The notes: generated by a model from the sequence alone, not told the origin. Positions 9,210-18,431 are shown, counted from the stretch's first letter. The stretch is 54,115 nt of DNA from Rhodoferax sp. (GCA_020048895.1 JAIFLV010000028.1:1-54115), one strand, 5' to 3'. Numbers and translations are program-made.

Positions 9210-9878
9210 TTACTGGACTAGCAGAGTCAACGGCGTCAGTACGATATTGATCAGGGCCGATGCGGCGGCCATGACAGGCCGCATCCATAAGGAATACATC
9301 GAGGGTAGGAAGAACACGATTGCGATGAGCAGCATGAAGCCCCAGGGCTCGATGCGAGCCACCAACATCGCCTGGCGCGTTGGCAGCAGCCCGACGAGAA
9401 TACGTCCGCCGTCCAATGGCGGCAGCGGAATCATGTTGAGCGCAAAGAGGACCAGATTGACCACAATGCCACCCTGGCACATTTCGATCAGAAATGGCTC
9501 CGATACGCCTGAAGCAGTCAGCAGAAGAAGACAAATTTGCCAGATCGTCGCCTGAACCACATTGGAGGCGGGGCCAGCCAGTGCCACCCATATCATGTCC
9601 CGTTTGGGATGGCGCAAATTCCCGAAGCGCACTGGTACCGGTTTTGCAGCCCCAAAAATGAAAGGGCTGGATAGCAAAATGAGCACCAGCGGCAGCAGGA
9701 TGGTGCCAAACGGATCAATGTGCTTGAGCGGATTGAGCGTGACCCGCCCCAACTTCCAGGCGGTGTCATCGCCAAAATAGCGTGCGGCATAGCCGTGCGC
9801 AGCTTCATGGACCGTTATCGCAAAAACTACAGGAATCGCGTACAGCGCAATCAGCTGAATGGTGTGAGCAAGATCCAA
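9210..9878 (-). CDS. Site-2 protease family (M50) membrane metalloprotease
   Basis: Integral membrane zinc metallopeptidase of 222 residues, a compact M50 protein without PDZ domain. The zinc motif HEAAH is at residues 24-28 in the first membrane segment, and the third ligand is in NMIPLPPLDGGRI near residue 152, matching NxxPxxxLDG. About five to six hydrophobic segments span the protein. These short rhomboid-sized homologues are common and often sit beside trpS and yciO-type genes in Burkholderiales; the substrate is not known. It is separated by 43 bases from yciO upstream and 16 bases from trpS downstream on the same strand. Confidence 0.9.
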   Translation of the reverse strand: MDLAHTIQLIALYAIPVVFAITVHEAAHGYAARYFGDDTAWKLGRVTLNPLKHIDPFGTILLPLVLILLSSPFIFGAAKPVPVRFGNLRHPKRDMIWVALAGPASNVVQATIWQICLLLLTASGVSEPFLIEMCQGGIVVNLVLFALNMIPLPPLDGGRILVGLLPTRQAMLVARIEPWGFMLLIAIVFFLPSMYSLWMRPVMAAASALINIVLTPLTLLVQ

Positions 9879-9916
9879 AGCAGACTTTCAGTGTAAGGTG
9901 CTGGGCAGTAAAGGAA

Positions 9917-9932
9917 TCGGACTAAAGTCCGA
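9917..9932 (-). terminator. Small inverted repeat at the yciO stop
   Basis: TCGGACT (9917-9923) pairs with AGTCCGA (9926-9932) across a 2-base loop, overlapping the yciO stop codon. Read on the minus strand it is followed by TTCCTTT, a weak U-rich tract. It may be a minor terminator or pause between yciO and the M50 gene; the stem is short and could be chance. Confidence 0.3.
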
Positions 9933-10545
9933 GTAAGGAGATATCGCCGCGACCTTGTCGAATAATCTGGGGCTCATTGTCTGTCAGGTCGACTACGGTG
10001 GTAGGTTCCTGGGCGCAGGCTCCGGCGTCTACCACACCGGCAATCAGACGCTCATAGCGGTCGCGAATCTCCTGAGCGTCGTTCATCGGATGGATTTCAC
10101 CCTCGGCGATCAAAGTGGTTGCCAAAAAGGGGGTGGCGTGAAGTTCGAGCAGTGCTTGCAGTGTCTTGTGGTCTGGCACGCGCAAGCCAATCGTTTTGCG
10201 CGATGGATGGCTGACCCGGCGCGGTACTTCCTTGCTGGCCTCCAGAATGAAGGTGAATGGGCCGGGCGTGGCTGATTTCAACAGCCGGTACTGGCGATTG
10301 TCAACGCGGGCATAAGCCGCAAGTTCACTCAGGTCACGGCACAGCAGGGTCAGGTGGTGTTTCTCATCGACACCGCGGATGCGGCGCAGGTTATCGGCCG
10401 CCGCCTTGTCGTCAATCTGGCAGACCAGGGCATAGCTGGAGTCGGTGGGGACAGCGATCACGCCGCCTTTTTCCAGCAGTGCGACGGCCTGCTTCAGAAG
10501 GCGTACTTGGGGATTTTCCGGGTGAACTTCAAAGTACTGCGCCAT
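9922..10545 (-). CDS. yciO: YciO/YrdC/Sua5-family protein
   Basis: Stand-alone YrdC-fold protein of 207 residues. Family members with full activity (TsaC/Sua5) make threonylcarbamoyl-AMP for the t6A tRNA modification; YciO-type proteins keep the fold with weak or uncertain activity. The motif GGVIAVPTDSSYALVC fits the family's PTDTxYGL element with SYAL in place of TYGL, which is typical of YciO. GPFTFILEAS and HPSRKTIGLRVPDH match the conserved SxxRKTIGxRxP region. The frame continues upstream, but ATG 10545, one base after the end of the PHP gene stop, starts at MAQYFEVHPENPQ, the normal YciO N-terminus. The pairing with an upstream PHP/RNase AM gene is conserved in proteobacteria. Confidence 0.88.
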   Translation of the reverse strand: MAQYFEVHPENPQVRLLKQAVALLEKGGVIAVPTDSSYALVCQIDDKAAADNLRRIRGVDEKHHLTLLCRDLSELAAYARVDNRQYRLLKSATPGPFTFILEASKEVPRRVSHPSRKTIGLRVPDHKTLQALLELHATPFLATTLIAEGEIHPMNDAQEIRDRYERLIAGVVDAGACAQEPTTVVDLTDNEPQIIRQGRGDISLLGL

Positions 10546-10546
10546 G

Positions 10547-11401
10547 TTATTGAATTCGCGACGACAGCGTCTCCCACACGGGCGTAAGGTTCGAAGGCAG
10601 GAATGGCAATGTCCCCAGCTCGGTGTGGCTCTCCGCTGGGCTGTGGAAATCACTACCCCGCGATGCCGCCAGACCAAACTCCCGGGCTGCTTCAGCATAG
10701 GTGATGTATTCCGCAGCACTGTGGCTGCCGGTGACAACTTCCACACCCAATCCACCATGGGCCTTGAATTCGGTAAACAGGGCGAATTCTTCATTGGCCG
10801 TAAAGCGATACCGTGCCGGGTGGGCAATGATGGCCATGCCACCGGCTTGCGTGATCCAGTCCACCGCATTCTGCAAAGATGCCCATCGGTGGGGCACAAA
10901 GCCGGGCTTGCCTTCGGTCAGAAACTTCCGAAAAACCTCGTTGGTTTCCTTGCACACTCCGGTTTCCACCAAAAATCGTGCAAAGTGGGTACGGGAAATC
11001 AGGTCCGGGTTGCCAACAAACTTCAGTGCGCCTTCAAATGCGCCCCGGATGCCAACGCGCGCCAGGCCGTCCGACATTTCATGCGCCCGCTGTTCGCGTC
11101 CGCCACGGGTCTGGCGCAGTCCGTCCACCAGTGCAGGATGGCTGGTATCCACGCCCAGGCCAACGATATGGACCGTTTGGCCAATGAACGTCACTGAAAT
11201 CTCAACGCCGGTGAGGTAAGCCATGCCCAGGGACTTGGCAGCTGCAGCAGCACGTTCCTGCCCACCCAGTTCATCGTGGTCGGTCAATGCCCACAACTGC
11301 ACACCGTTGCCGTGCGCACGCAGCGCCAGTTCTTCCGGCGTGAGTGTTCCATCAGATACCACAGAGTGGCAGTGCAGGTCGGCGTTGAGTAGTGCGGTCA
11401 C
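10547..11401 (-). CDS. PHP-domain phosphoesterase, RNase AM (YciV/TrpH) family
   Basis: PHP-fold metal phosphoesterase of 284 residues. Characterised relatives (E. coli YciV/RNase AM) are 5'-3' exoribonucleases or 3',5'-nucleotide bisphosphate phosphatases that trim 5' ends of rRNA. Visible metal ligands: D8, H10 and H12 (NADLHCHS), the TDHDEL motif near residue 40, EIS near 67, AHPARY near residue 195 and RGSDFHSP near residue 248. It sits one base upstream of yciO, the common proteobacterial arrangement. No signal peptide, so cytoplasmic. Confidence 0.9.
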   Translation of the reverse strand: MTALLNADLHCHSVVSDGTLTPEELALRAHGNGVQLWALTDHDELGGQERAAAAAKSLGMAYLTGVEISVTFIGQTVHIVGLGVDTSHPALVDGLRQTRGGREQRAHEMSDGLARVGIRGAFEGALKFVGNPDLISRTHFARFLVETGVCKETNEVFRKFLTEGKPGFVPHRWASLQNAVDWITQAGGMAIIAHPARYRFTANEEFALFTEFKAHGGLGVEVVTGSHSAAEYITYAEAAREFGLAASRGSDFHSPAESHTELGTLPFLPSNLTPVWETLSSRIQ

Positions 11402-11462
11402 GATGGTATTTTAGGCGTTCACTCGGTGTGCAGCGGGCAAAGGGTCTCTGCAATGAGGAATT

Positions 11463-12128
11463 TCAAAACGGGGCCAGGCGTGTAAATTGCATCGGGGTCG
11501 CTGTGACCGGGTGTGCAAATGACAATTCCTGGGCATGCAAGAGCAATCGCGCGGTGCCATGTGCGTCTGGATGGTGGTTGTAGAGCGCGTCACCGAGGAT
11601 GGGGTGGCCAATGGCTTGCAGATGCACACGCAGTTGATGGGTGCGCCCGGTCAGCGGCTCCAGTTCCACGCGGGTGGTCTGGCGGTTGTGGTCCACGGTG
11701 ACAACACGCAGGCGGGTAGCACTGTGTTGACCGCCATGCACCGCAATGATCCGCATGGGACGATTGGGCCAGTCGACCGCGATTGGGAGTTCTATCGTTT
11801 GCCATTCCCTGTCCGAGGGTTGCAGACATCCTGCAACCACTGCAACGTAACGTTTGCCTACTGCGCGTGATGCAAATGCCGCATTCAGGGCGCGCTGTGA
11901 CTGTACAGAACGGGCCATGACCAGCAGCCCCGAGGTTGCCATGTCCAGGCGATGCACCACCAGCGCATCGCCGAACACACCCGTCACGCGGCGGCTGAGA
12001 CAATCCTGCTTGTCCGGCCCCCGTCCTGGCACCGACAAAAGGCCTGCAGGCTTGTCAACGATGATGATTGCTTCATCCACATAGACCAGTGCGATGCCGT
12101 CAGCTACTGCGGTTACATCACCGGTCAC
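11463..12128 (-). CDS. RluA-family pseudouridine synthase
   Basis: Pseudouridine synthase of 221 residues without an S4 domain, like RluA, which isomerises uridine in 23S rRNA and certain tRNAs. The catalytic motif HRLDMATSG is at residues 59-67 with D62 as the essential aspartate. GKRYVAVV, ELEPLTGRTHQLRVHL and GHPILGD are the other family signatures. Size and absence of S4 favour RluA (23S U746 and tRNA U32) over RluC/RluD, but the target is inferred. Its start lies inside the upstream hybrid kinase gene, overlapping it by 11 bases, so it is probably translated by coupling. Confidence 0.9.
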   Translation of the reverse strand: MTGDVTAVADGIALVYVDEAIIIVDKPAGLLSVPGRGPDKQDCLSRRVTGVFGDALVVHRLDMATSGLLVMARSVQSQRALNAAFASRAVGKRYVAVVAGCLQPSDREWQTIELPIAVDWPNRPMRIIAVHGGQHSATRLRVVTVDHNRQTTRVELEPLTGRTHQLRVHLQAIGHPILGDALYNHHPDAHGTARLLLHAQELSFAHPVTATPMQFTRLAPF

Positions 12129-14274
12129 GGCGTTGTGCGATCAGTCGCTGCACGGTTTCGCACAGCTCGTTGACATCATTGGGTTTGTAGATCAGCGCGC
12201 TGGCCCCTTCCTGTATTGCCAGGCGTTCGAGTTCCGGGGTTACATAGCCGGAGGCGAGGGCGACCGGCAGGTCCTGACGAATGTTTTTGGCCTCTCGCAA
12301 CAGGTCCAGGCCGCTATAGCCTGGCATGTTGTAGTCCGTTACCAGCAGATCGAACGAATCGGGCGTTTCTTCCAGTGCGGCGCGCGCTGCGTTGGGATCG
12401 GTGAATGTGGTTACAACAAACCCTTTGCGTGTCAGAACCCGTTTGATGAGGAAAACGAGTGCAAGATCGTCATCCACGTACATCACATGCTGACCCCGTC
12501 CGTCCACCCTGGCGGTCGGTACCACGGCTTCGACAGTAGCGACCGATCCGGTCGTCACTGGAAAGTACAGGGTAAAAATGCTGCCAGCGCCTGGTGCACT
12601 CGCCACGTTGACGGCGCCCTGGTGCGTTTGCATGATGCCGTGCACCACAGACAGACCCAATCCGGTACCTTGCCCTACTTCCCGTGTTGTAAAGAAGGGC
12701 TCAAAGATGCGTGCCAGGGTGGCTGCAGACATGCCGTTGCCCGTATCACGCACCGCCAGTGTGACGTAGCGCCCGGGGTGCAAGCCAATTCGCCCGGCCA
12801 GCGGCTGCACGATCACTGCGCTGGCGAGTTCGATGGCCACTTTTCCCCTGCCGCTGCCAATAGCCAAAATGGCATTGGTACACAAATTCAGAAGCGCCTG
12901 CTCTACCTGCGTTGCATCGGCAAGAACCGCCCAGGAATCATCGCTAATCGTGGTTTGCAACTCGACCGATGGCGGCAATGTCACCTTGGCCAGACGCGCT
13001 GTTTCATGGACCACCTCGGCCAGATGGATCGGTATGCGTTTGGGCAGTTCGTTGCGGCTGAAGGTCAGGATTTGCCGCACCAGATCACGCGCCCGGCGTC
13101 CGGCCTTTTCGATCTCGAGCAGGCTGGTGGTGGCCGGCGATGTGTGGTCAATGTCCTGCTTGGCGAGTCCCACGTTGCCAAGTATTGCGCTCAGGATGTT
13201 GTTGAAGTCATGCGCTATGCCGCCTGCCATCGTGCCCATGGCCTGCATTTTCTGCGACTCCCGCAACTGCGTTTCCAGCGCTGCACGTTGCATCTCAGCC
13301 TGTTTTCTTGCGGTGAGATCGCGCACAAACAGAGTGGTGATCGAGCCTTGCAGCGCACGCCCCTCGCGCGGCCGTTCCACCGACACGCTAATCTCGACAA
13401 AAATCTCCTTGCCATCCAGCGTCTTGGCCTGAAACTCTCCCAAAGTGGTTTGTGCCGGTACTTGCGTGGTCTTCAGGACACCTTCAATGTCTGGCAAAAA
13501 TCGGCCCACGGGGTTACCGAAGGCCATCTCGGCAGGACATCCAAATAGCGTGGTAGCGGCAGGGTTGAACACGGTGATGCGCCGTGCTTCGTCGATACAC
13601 AAAATGGCATCCAGAGACGAGTTGATCACGGCCGCCATGCGGGTTTCGCTCAGCAGCAGGGCTTCATTGCGCTGGCGTAACACGACGGCGCTTTCCTGCA
13701 GTGCCCGCCTCTGTGCCAGCAAGGGCCCCTGATCGATGATGGCGCAGATGAAGTGTGCCAATTCATCTTGCGGATTCTCAATGCGCGCAATATGCAAGTC
13801 GCCGCTAAACGTGCCATGCGACCCGGCCAGAAAAACCACTTCGCTGACCTCACTGGTTCCTTCGGCTTTGGCACTGAGAAAAGCGACCGCCACCACATCG
13901 GCATGTCCGGCACTGACAAAGGGCAGCAAGAAGTTGAGCGGCTGATCACTTTCCCGGGGTTGAAACAACCGCAGCGCCATGGCATTGCTGGCCAGGACCA
14001 TTCCCTCTTCGTCTACCACCATCAACGCCAGAGGTACGTTGGAAAACAGCGTGGCAAAGCGCTCGGAGGCGCCTTCGGCCTCCTGTTGGCTGTATCGCAA
14101 TGCCTGATTCTGTACTTCCAGCTCTGCCTGGTATTTGCGCAAGTCTTCGATCATTTGTGCGGGTGGGTAGCCCGCGACAATGAGGTCCTGTCCCGCAGGC
14201 GGTGCGAGCCCTTCAGCGCGCGGTCGATACCGCACAGGGAGCTGGAGTTTCCTTCGATGGGCGATGCGGGTCAT
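12118..14274 (-). CDS. Soluble PAS hybrid sensor histidine kinase with C-terminal receiver
   Basis: Cytoplasmic hybrid kinase of 718 residues with no membrane segment. Order: a helical segment (about 40-75), a first PAS-like domain (75-190), a second PAS domain (220-330), HisKA with phosphoacceptor H355 in GGIAHDFNNILSAI, HATPase with N box (NLCTNAI), DTGNGM and GTGLGLSVVHG, and a receiver domain with D647 in VTDYNMPG and the KPND lysine near the end. The HDFNN form of the H box and the terminal receiver are typical of NtrB-like hybrid kinases. No cognate output regulator adjoins it; downstream is an RluA-family gene overlapping by 11 bases, upstream the acyl-CoA synthetase is 12 bases away on the same strand. 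The stimulus is unknown. Confidence 0.92.
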   Translation of the reverse strand: MTRIAHRRKLQLPVRYRPRAEGLAPPAGQDLIVAGYPPAQMIEDLRKYQAELEVQNQALRYSQQEAEGASERFATLFSNVPLALMVVDEEGMVLASNAMALRLFQPRESDQPLNFLLPFVSAGHADVVAVAFLSAKAEGTSEVSEVVFLAGSHGTFSGDLHIARIENPQDELAHFICAIIDQGPLLAQRRALQESAVVLRQRNEALLLSETRMAAVINSSLDAILCIDEARRITVFNPAATTLFGCPAEMAFGNPVGRFLPDIEGVLKTTQVPAQTTLGEFQAKTLDGKEIFVEISVSVERPREGRALQGSITTLFVRDLTARKQAEMQRAALETQLRESQKMQAMGTMAGGIAHDFNNILSAILGNVGLAKQDIDHTSPATTSLLEIEKAGRRARDLVRQILTFSRNELPKRIPIHLAEVVHETARLAKVTLPPSVELQTTISDDSWAVLADATQVEQALLNLCTNAILAIGSGRGKVAIELASAVIVQPLAGRIGLHPGRYVTLAVRDTGNGMSAATLARIFEPFFTTREVGQGTGLGLSVVHGIMQTHQGAVNVASAPGAGSIFTLYFPVTTGSVATVEAVVPTARVDGRGQHVMYVDDDLALVFLIKRVLTRKGFVVTTFTDPNAARAALEETPDSFDLLVTDYNMPGYSGLDLLREAKNIRQDLPVALASGYVTPELERLAIQEGASALIYKPNDVNELCETVQRLIAQRRDR

Positions 14275-14286
14275 GGAGACCCAAGT

Positions 14287-15978
14287 TTAGCCCGTGACCC
14301 AGACGATCGGCTGACCCTGTTCGTGCCAGTGCGCATAGTGCGGTCCGTAGAACTCTTCGATACGATGGCGCTTGACTTTCAGGGTCGGTGTGACAAAGCC
14401 GTTTTCGGGCGTCCATGCCATTTGCACAACGGCCAGCAGTTCCAGCCGTTCGTGGGGTTCGAGTTGGGTATTCACATCGCGCAGGTGGCATTGCAGTGCT
14501 TCTTCCAGGGCAAGTTTTTCCACATCATTTTGGATCCGTGCGACGGCGTCCTGGGACAGCATGACCAGCGCCAGGGGTTGCGGCAGATGGGCACCGGTTA
14601 CTGCGCAGGCTTCAATGTCGTCGTGCATGATCAGCAGGTCCTCAATGGGTGCCGGAGCCACATACTTGCCCTTGCTGGTCTTGAAGATGTCTTTGACCCG
14701 TCCGGTGATGTGCAAATAACCCTGCGCATCAATGGTCCCCTTGTCGCCCGTGCGCAGCCAGCCATCGTTACCCAGTGCGACCGCGGTTTGGTCGGGATCG
14801 CGGTAGTAACCTTGCATGAGCGCCTGGCATTGCATCTGCACTTCTCCGCTGTCAGCGTCGATACGGCAAACCACCTCGTCGTAGGGAAGCCCCACGGTGC
14901 CGACCTGGGCAGTACCCGGCAATGTGGAATGCGATATACCGCAGTTTTCGGTCATTCCGTAGACCTCGACAAGATCGAGCCCCAAACGGCGGTACCAGTT
15001 CAGAACGTCGTGGGGCATGGGTGCCGCACCTCCAGCGGCCAGTCGGCATTGGTCCAGCCCCAGGCCCTTCAGAATCTTTCGTCGAACGAACCAGCCTACC
15101 AGCGGCAGGGACAACAACCGGTCCAGTTTGGCGGCGGGCAGTTTGGCGTGTACGCCATGCTGGAACTTGACCCACAGCCGCGGCACCGAAAAGAAGATGG
15201 TCGGGCGCGCGCGCTGCAAATCCAACACAAACGTATCCAAAGACTCTGCGAAAAACACACGGCCACCGTAGCGCAGTGACGCCTGCTCGATCAGCATGCG
15301 CTCTGCCACGTGGGCCAGTGGCAAATAGGAGATGTAGCGGTCGTTGGCATTCATTTGGACTCGGCGGGTTGCACTGGTGACTCCCCACGCCATGGTGCGG
15401 TAGGTGTGCACTACACCTTTGGGTTTTCCGGTGGTGCCTGAGGTGTAAATGATGGTGCAGATCGCATCGGGATCGGGTGCCGCCGCGCCTTGCCATGGTG
15501 CCTGTCTTGCCTGAACGTCGTCCCATTGCATCGCGTCGATGACCGGTGCCAGTGGAAGAGCGAGCAGCAAGCAGTTTGCGGGAATGCCCTGCGCCAGGTT
15601 GCTGGTGTCGTCCATTTTGCCGACAAAGCATGCACGCGCCTCGCTGTGTTCCAGGATATAGCGCAGTGATTCGGCACTGAAGGTGGGGTAGATCGGTACC
15701 GAAATGTGGCCTGCCATCAGGATCGCCAGGTCCGCAAGAATCCAGTGCGCGCTGTTCTTGCCCAGAATCGCGATTCGGCTGCCAGCGGGCCAGTGCTGGT
15801 CTGCGATCCAGCCCGCCACTCGGCGAACCTGGTCGGCCGCCTCGTGCCAGGTGATATCGAGCACGTCACCTGCGCCGGTTGGTTGGGTCAGGTACACCCG
15901 GTTTCCTTGTGACTGCTCCCATCGGTACAAGCAGGCCAGTGGAAGATCTTCGGGCGCTACGGTGATGAAATCTGTCAT
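14287..15978 (-). CDS. AMP-binding long-chain acyl-CoA synthetase
   Basis: Adenylate-forming enzyme of 563 residues that activates a fatty acid to acyl-CoA through acyl-AMP. The AMP motif YTSGTTGKPKGVV is at about residues 178-190, VYGMTENCG is the A5 motif, and GWLRTGDKG and GRVKDIFKTSKGKYVAP are the hinge and A8/A10 segments. The TSKGKYVAPAPIE pattern is typical of the FadD15/long-chain ACS branch. The frame is open to 16137, but MTDFITVAPEDLP at 15978 is the normal start for this branch, and the upstream part would overlap the GNAT gene. The residue after LKVKR replaces the usual catalytic region PTLKVKRxxI, which is intact. It may be co-transcribed with the hybrid kinase downstream. Confidence 0.9.
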   Translation of the reverse strand: MTDFITVAPEDLPLACLYRWEQSQGNRVYLTQPTGAGDVLDITWHEAADQVRRVAGWIADQHWPAGSRIAILGKNSAHWILADLAILMAGHISVPIYPTFSAESLRYILEHSEARACFVGKMDDTSNLAQGIPANCLLLALPLAPVIDAMQWDDVQARQAPWQGAAAPDPDAICTIIYTSGTTGKPKGVVHTYRTMAWGVTSATRRVQMNANDRYISYLPLAHVAERMLIEQASLRYGGRVFFAESLDTFVLDLQRARPTIFFSVPRLWVKFQHGVHAKLPAAKLDRLLSLPLVGWFVRRKILKGLGLDQCRLAAGGAAPMPHDVLNWYRRLGLDLVEVYGMTENCGISHSTLPGTAQVGTVGLPYDEVVCRIDADSGEVQMQCQALMQGYYRDPDQTAVALGNDGWLRTGDKGTIDAQGYLHITGRVKDIFKTSKGKYVAPAPIEDLLIMHDDIEACAVTGAHLPQPLALVMLSQDAVARIQNDVEKLALEEALQCHLRDVNTQLEPHERLELLAVVQMAWTPENGFVTPTLKVKRHRIEEFYGPHYAHWHEQGQPIVWVTG

Positions 15979-16139
15979 AAGTTCAGCGCATGGAGGGAAA
16001 AGCGCATTCTTGACCGCAAGCAGCCGTCCTACAACGGTATTGACCCTAGGTGACGTAATGCAGCCGGCAGGCGCGGTGGTATTTGCGGCGACAATGGACC
16101 CCTTTTTACAAATTTGCCGTTTCAGGTTGACTGTCATTG

Positions 16140-16667
16140 ATGTCCAGCACGACTACTTTCAAGGTCCGTCCGGCGACCTTGCGCGATGCCAAGAGCATTG
16201 CCGAATTGCACAACGCCACCGCCCGCGAGGCCTTCAAATCCCTGTTGTCCGACGCAGCGCTGGTGCTGCCAGCGCAGGACAAGCGACAGGCCTATTGGCG
16301 TGAAGCGATCGAATACAGCGAACCCCAGGTCCATGTAGCCCTGGAAGACGAAAAGATTGTCGGCTTTGTTGGCTTTGATCGGTCTCGCGACCCTGGAACG
16401 CCACCCACGATGGGCGAGATCTGGGCAATCTATGTAACGCCCGGCGCTTGGGGGAAAGGGGTTGGTTTGGCCTTGTGGGACGCTGCCCGTGAAGGCCTGC
16501 AAGAGGAAGGGTGCACCCAGGTCACGGTGTGGGTCCCGATTGCCAACGAGAGGGCCATGCGCTTCCACGAACTCGCCGGTTTTAAACGCGAGCTCAACAG
16601 CGCAAAAACCGTCCCCATGGGCGCCGCGAGGATTGAAGAAATCCGTCTGAAACGCTCTTTGGGTTGA
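16140..16667 (+). CDS. GNAT-family N-acetyltransferase
   Basis: Acetyl-CoA-dependent N-acetyltransferase of 175 residues. The fold starts at FKVRPATLRDAKSIAELHN. The acetyl-CoA pyrophosphate loop is in the VTPGAWGKGVGLALWDAA segment (motif A, Q/RxxGxG/A variant), and NERAMRFHELAGFKRE is motif B. The acceptor substrate cannot be told; the family includes PhnO/RimI-like and antibiotic-modifying enzymes. ATG 16140 is preferred to the in-frame TTG one codon earlier. It is divergent from the acyl-CoA synthetase and convergent with the KAS III-like gene. Confidence 0.85.
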   Translation: MSSTTTFKVRPATLRDAKSIAELHNATAREAFKSLLSDAALVLPAQDKRQAYWREAIEYSEPQVHVALEDEKIVGFVGFDRSRDPGTPPTMGEIWAIYVTPGAWGKGVGLALWDAAREGLQEEGCTQVTVWVPIANERAMRFHELAGFKRELNSAKTVPMGAARIEEIRLKRSLG

Positions 16668-16668
16668 T

Positions 16669-16690
16669 GCACGCCACGCGCTGGGCGTGC
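16669..16690. terminator. Hairpin between convergent genes
   Basis: GCACGCC (16669-16675) and GGCGTGC (16684-16690) form a perfect 7-bp stem with an 8-base loop in the 33-base gap between the convergent GNAT and KAS III-like genes. There is no U tract on either side, so it is at most a weak bidirectional terminator. Confidence 0.4.
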
Positions 16691-16700
16691 CGTATTCAAC

Positions 16701-17825
16701 CTACAAGCGCTTGACGATCACGCTGCCGATGGAGTAACCCGCGCCAAAGGAGCAGATCACACCCACCTCACCGGCTTTGAAATCGGCATGGTGACGGTGA
16801 AAGGCAATGATCGAGCCGGCCGACGCGGTGTTGGCGAACTCGTCCAGAATGACTGGCGCATCATCCAGCGTAGCATCGCGGCCCAGCAGTTTGCGACTGA
16901 TCAATTGGTTCATGGCCAGATTGGCCTGGTGCAACCAGAAACGACGAACGTTATCGGGCGTCATGACGAGTGACTTGAGATGGCCGGCAATATGCTCGGC
17001 CGCCATCGGACACACTTCCTTGAACACCTTGCGTCCTTCCTGACGGAACAGCTGATCACGGTCTTCGGGGTCGCGGTCTTCGGCTTGCGACATGAAGCCA
17101 AAGTTGTTGCGAATATTATTTGAAAAACTGCTCAGCAATCGCGTGCCCAGAATCTCGAACGCTCCGGTTGGGGCGAGTTCCAGGCGCTCCACCAGTATCG
17201 CGGTGCAGACATCGCCAAAGATGAAGTGGCAGTCGCGATCTTTCCAGGCCAGGTGCGCGGAAGTGATTTCCGGGTTGATCACAAGAATCGATCGCGCCGA
17301 ACCCGAGCGCACCGCGTTGAATGCCAGCTCCAGAGCAAAGGTCGCTGATGAGCACGCTACGTTCATATCAAACGCATAACCCTGCACACCCAGGGCGGTT
17401 TGAATCTCGACACCCATGGCGGGGTAGGGCCGCTGCATATTGGCCGCTGCACAGATCACACCATCCACATCGGCAGCGGTCTTGCCCGCAGCCTGCAGCG
17501 CATCCTGTGCTGCTTTGACACCGATCTCCGCCATCAGCGACAGCTCACTGTCGGCTCGCGGGGTAAATTGGGGGCGCATGCGGTGCGGGTCGAGCACCCC
17601 GGACTTATTCATCACGTAGCGGCGCTTGATTCCGGAGGCCTTTTCAATGAACTCCACGTTGGAATCGGTCAATGCAACGCGGCTTCCCGCAGCGATTTCG
17701 TCGCCGTACTTTTCATTTTCCAGGTGCGCATAGGCGTTATAGGCCTCGACAAGTTCCTCGTTGGAAATGACTTCAGGGGGCGTAAAGATGCCCGTACTGC
17801 TGATGGCGACACGATGCATGGTCAT
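16701..17825 (-). CDS. Beta-ketoacyl-ACP synthase III-like thiolase-fold enzyme
   Basis: FabH-like condensing enzyme of 374 residues. The KAS III catalytic triad is complete: C158 (NVACSSATFA), H299 (LHQAN) and N332 (EFANTASAG). It is longer than housekeeping FabH (about 320), with an extra N-terminal stretch (residues 30-75), and is not in a fab cluster, so it is more likely an accessory KAS III-type enzyme that condenses or transfers acyl chains. Upstream by 2 bases is an SRPBCC-fold protein, hinting at a two-gene unit handling a hydrophobic ligand. Start chosen at ATG 17825 because the in-frame TTG overlaps the upstream stop; ATG 17819 is also possible. Confidence 0.87.
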   Translation of the reverse strand: MTMHRVAISSTGIFTPPEVISNEELVEAYNAYAHLENEKYGDEIAAGSRVALTDSNVEFIEKASGIKRRYVMNKSGVLDPHRMRPQFTPRADSELSLMAEIGVKAAQDALQAAGKTAADVDGVICAAANMQRPYPAMGVEIQTALGVQGYAFDMNVACSSATFALELAFNAVRSGSARSILVINPEITSAHLAWKDRDCHFIFGDVCTAILVERLELAPTGAFEILGTRLLSSFSNNIRNNFGFMSQAEDRDPEDRDQLFRQEGRKVFKEVCPMAAEHIAGHLKSLVMTPDNVRRFWLHQANLAMNQLISRKLLGRDATLDDAPVILDEFANTASAGSIIAFHRHHADFKAGEVGVICSFGAGYSIGSVIVKRL

Positions 17826-17827
17826 TC

Positions 17828-18298
17828 TCAAATTTCTCCACCAAAACGTTGGGTTAGGTTGTCGATGTACTGTTCGGTCAGTTTTTCAAATTCTGCTTCC
17901 ACCAGGGGTGTGACCACCACCTTCATCAATGCGGGCAGTGGAACCGTCAGTTCCGCGTTGATCGACAACACCACATTGGTGGACTTCTTGTTGTCTGTGA
18001 TCTTCCAATTGCCGGAAACCTGGGCGTTGCCTTCATTGGCCAGCGGAACCCATTCGACGGTGCGTTTGGTTTTGTTGGAAATGTACCGTGAGGCGTACAC
18101 GGTCTGGATATGGGCTTGACCAAGGCCGATTTTTGCCATTTCCCAGCGATAGGCTCCATCACCCAAATCGGTCAGTTTGTCGACCTTGGGGTAGAAGCTC
18201 GCGGAGACCGGCACATCGGCCAACACCTCAAAAACTTCGCTGGCAGATGCCTTGACGTCAAATTCATATCCTAGTTCGATGGCAACGGTAATGGCCAT
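17828..18298 (-). CDS. SRPBCC (START/Bet v1-like) family protein
   Basis: Small cytoplasmic protein of 156 residues with the helix-grip SRPBCC fold: an opening strand IELGYEFDVKASASEVFEVL, the PVSASFYPKVDKL segment, the central strands, and a long C-terminal helix that closes the hydrophobic cavity (LVEAEFEKLTEQYIDNL). Such proteins bind lipids, polyketides or coenzyme Q intermediates, or act as cyclases. It is immediately upstream of the KAS III-like gene (2-base gap to its ATG), so the two probably share a transcript and perhaps a ligand. Specific function unknown. Confidence 0.75.
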   Translation of the reverse strand: MAITVAIELGYEFDVKASASEVFEVLADVPVSASFYPKVDKLTDLGDGAYRWEMAKIGLGQAHIQTVYASRYISNKTKRTVEWVPLANEGNAQVSGNWKITDNKKSTNVVLSINAELTVPLPALMKVVVTPLVEAEFEKLTEQYIDNLTQRFGGEI

Positions 18299-18431
18299 GG
18301 GTGCTCCGCAATCTGGGTTGAAACTGGCGTTGATGTTACTGCAGGGTTCGTCGGCATCAGGAACTCAGCAAAATTTGACGACAGCGCGCAGGTTTGTATA
18401 CCACCGCCGCCATCGCTGCGCTGGAAGCTGT

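Noticed and set aside
8177..9250. Long open frame of 357 codons on the plus strand opposite trpS
   Set aside because: It lies antisense to a gene with clear motifs, has no family motif and reflects the G+C-rich codon pattern; the same holds for plus-strand frames at 12094-13548 and 13753-15279 opposite the kinase and acyl-CoA synthetase.
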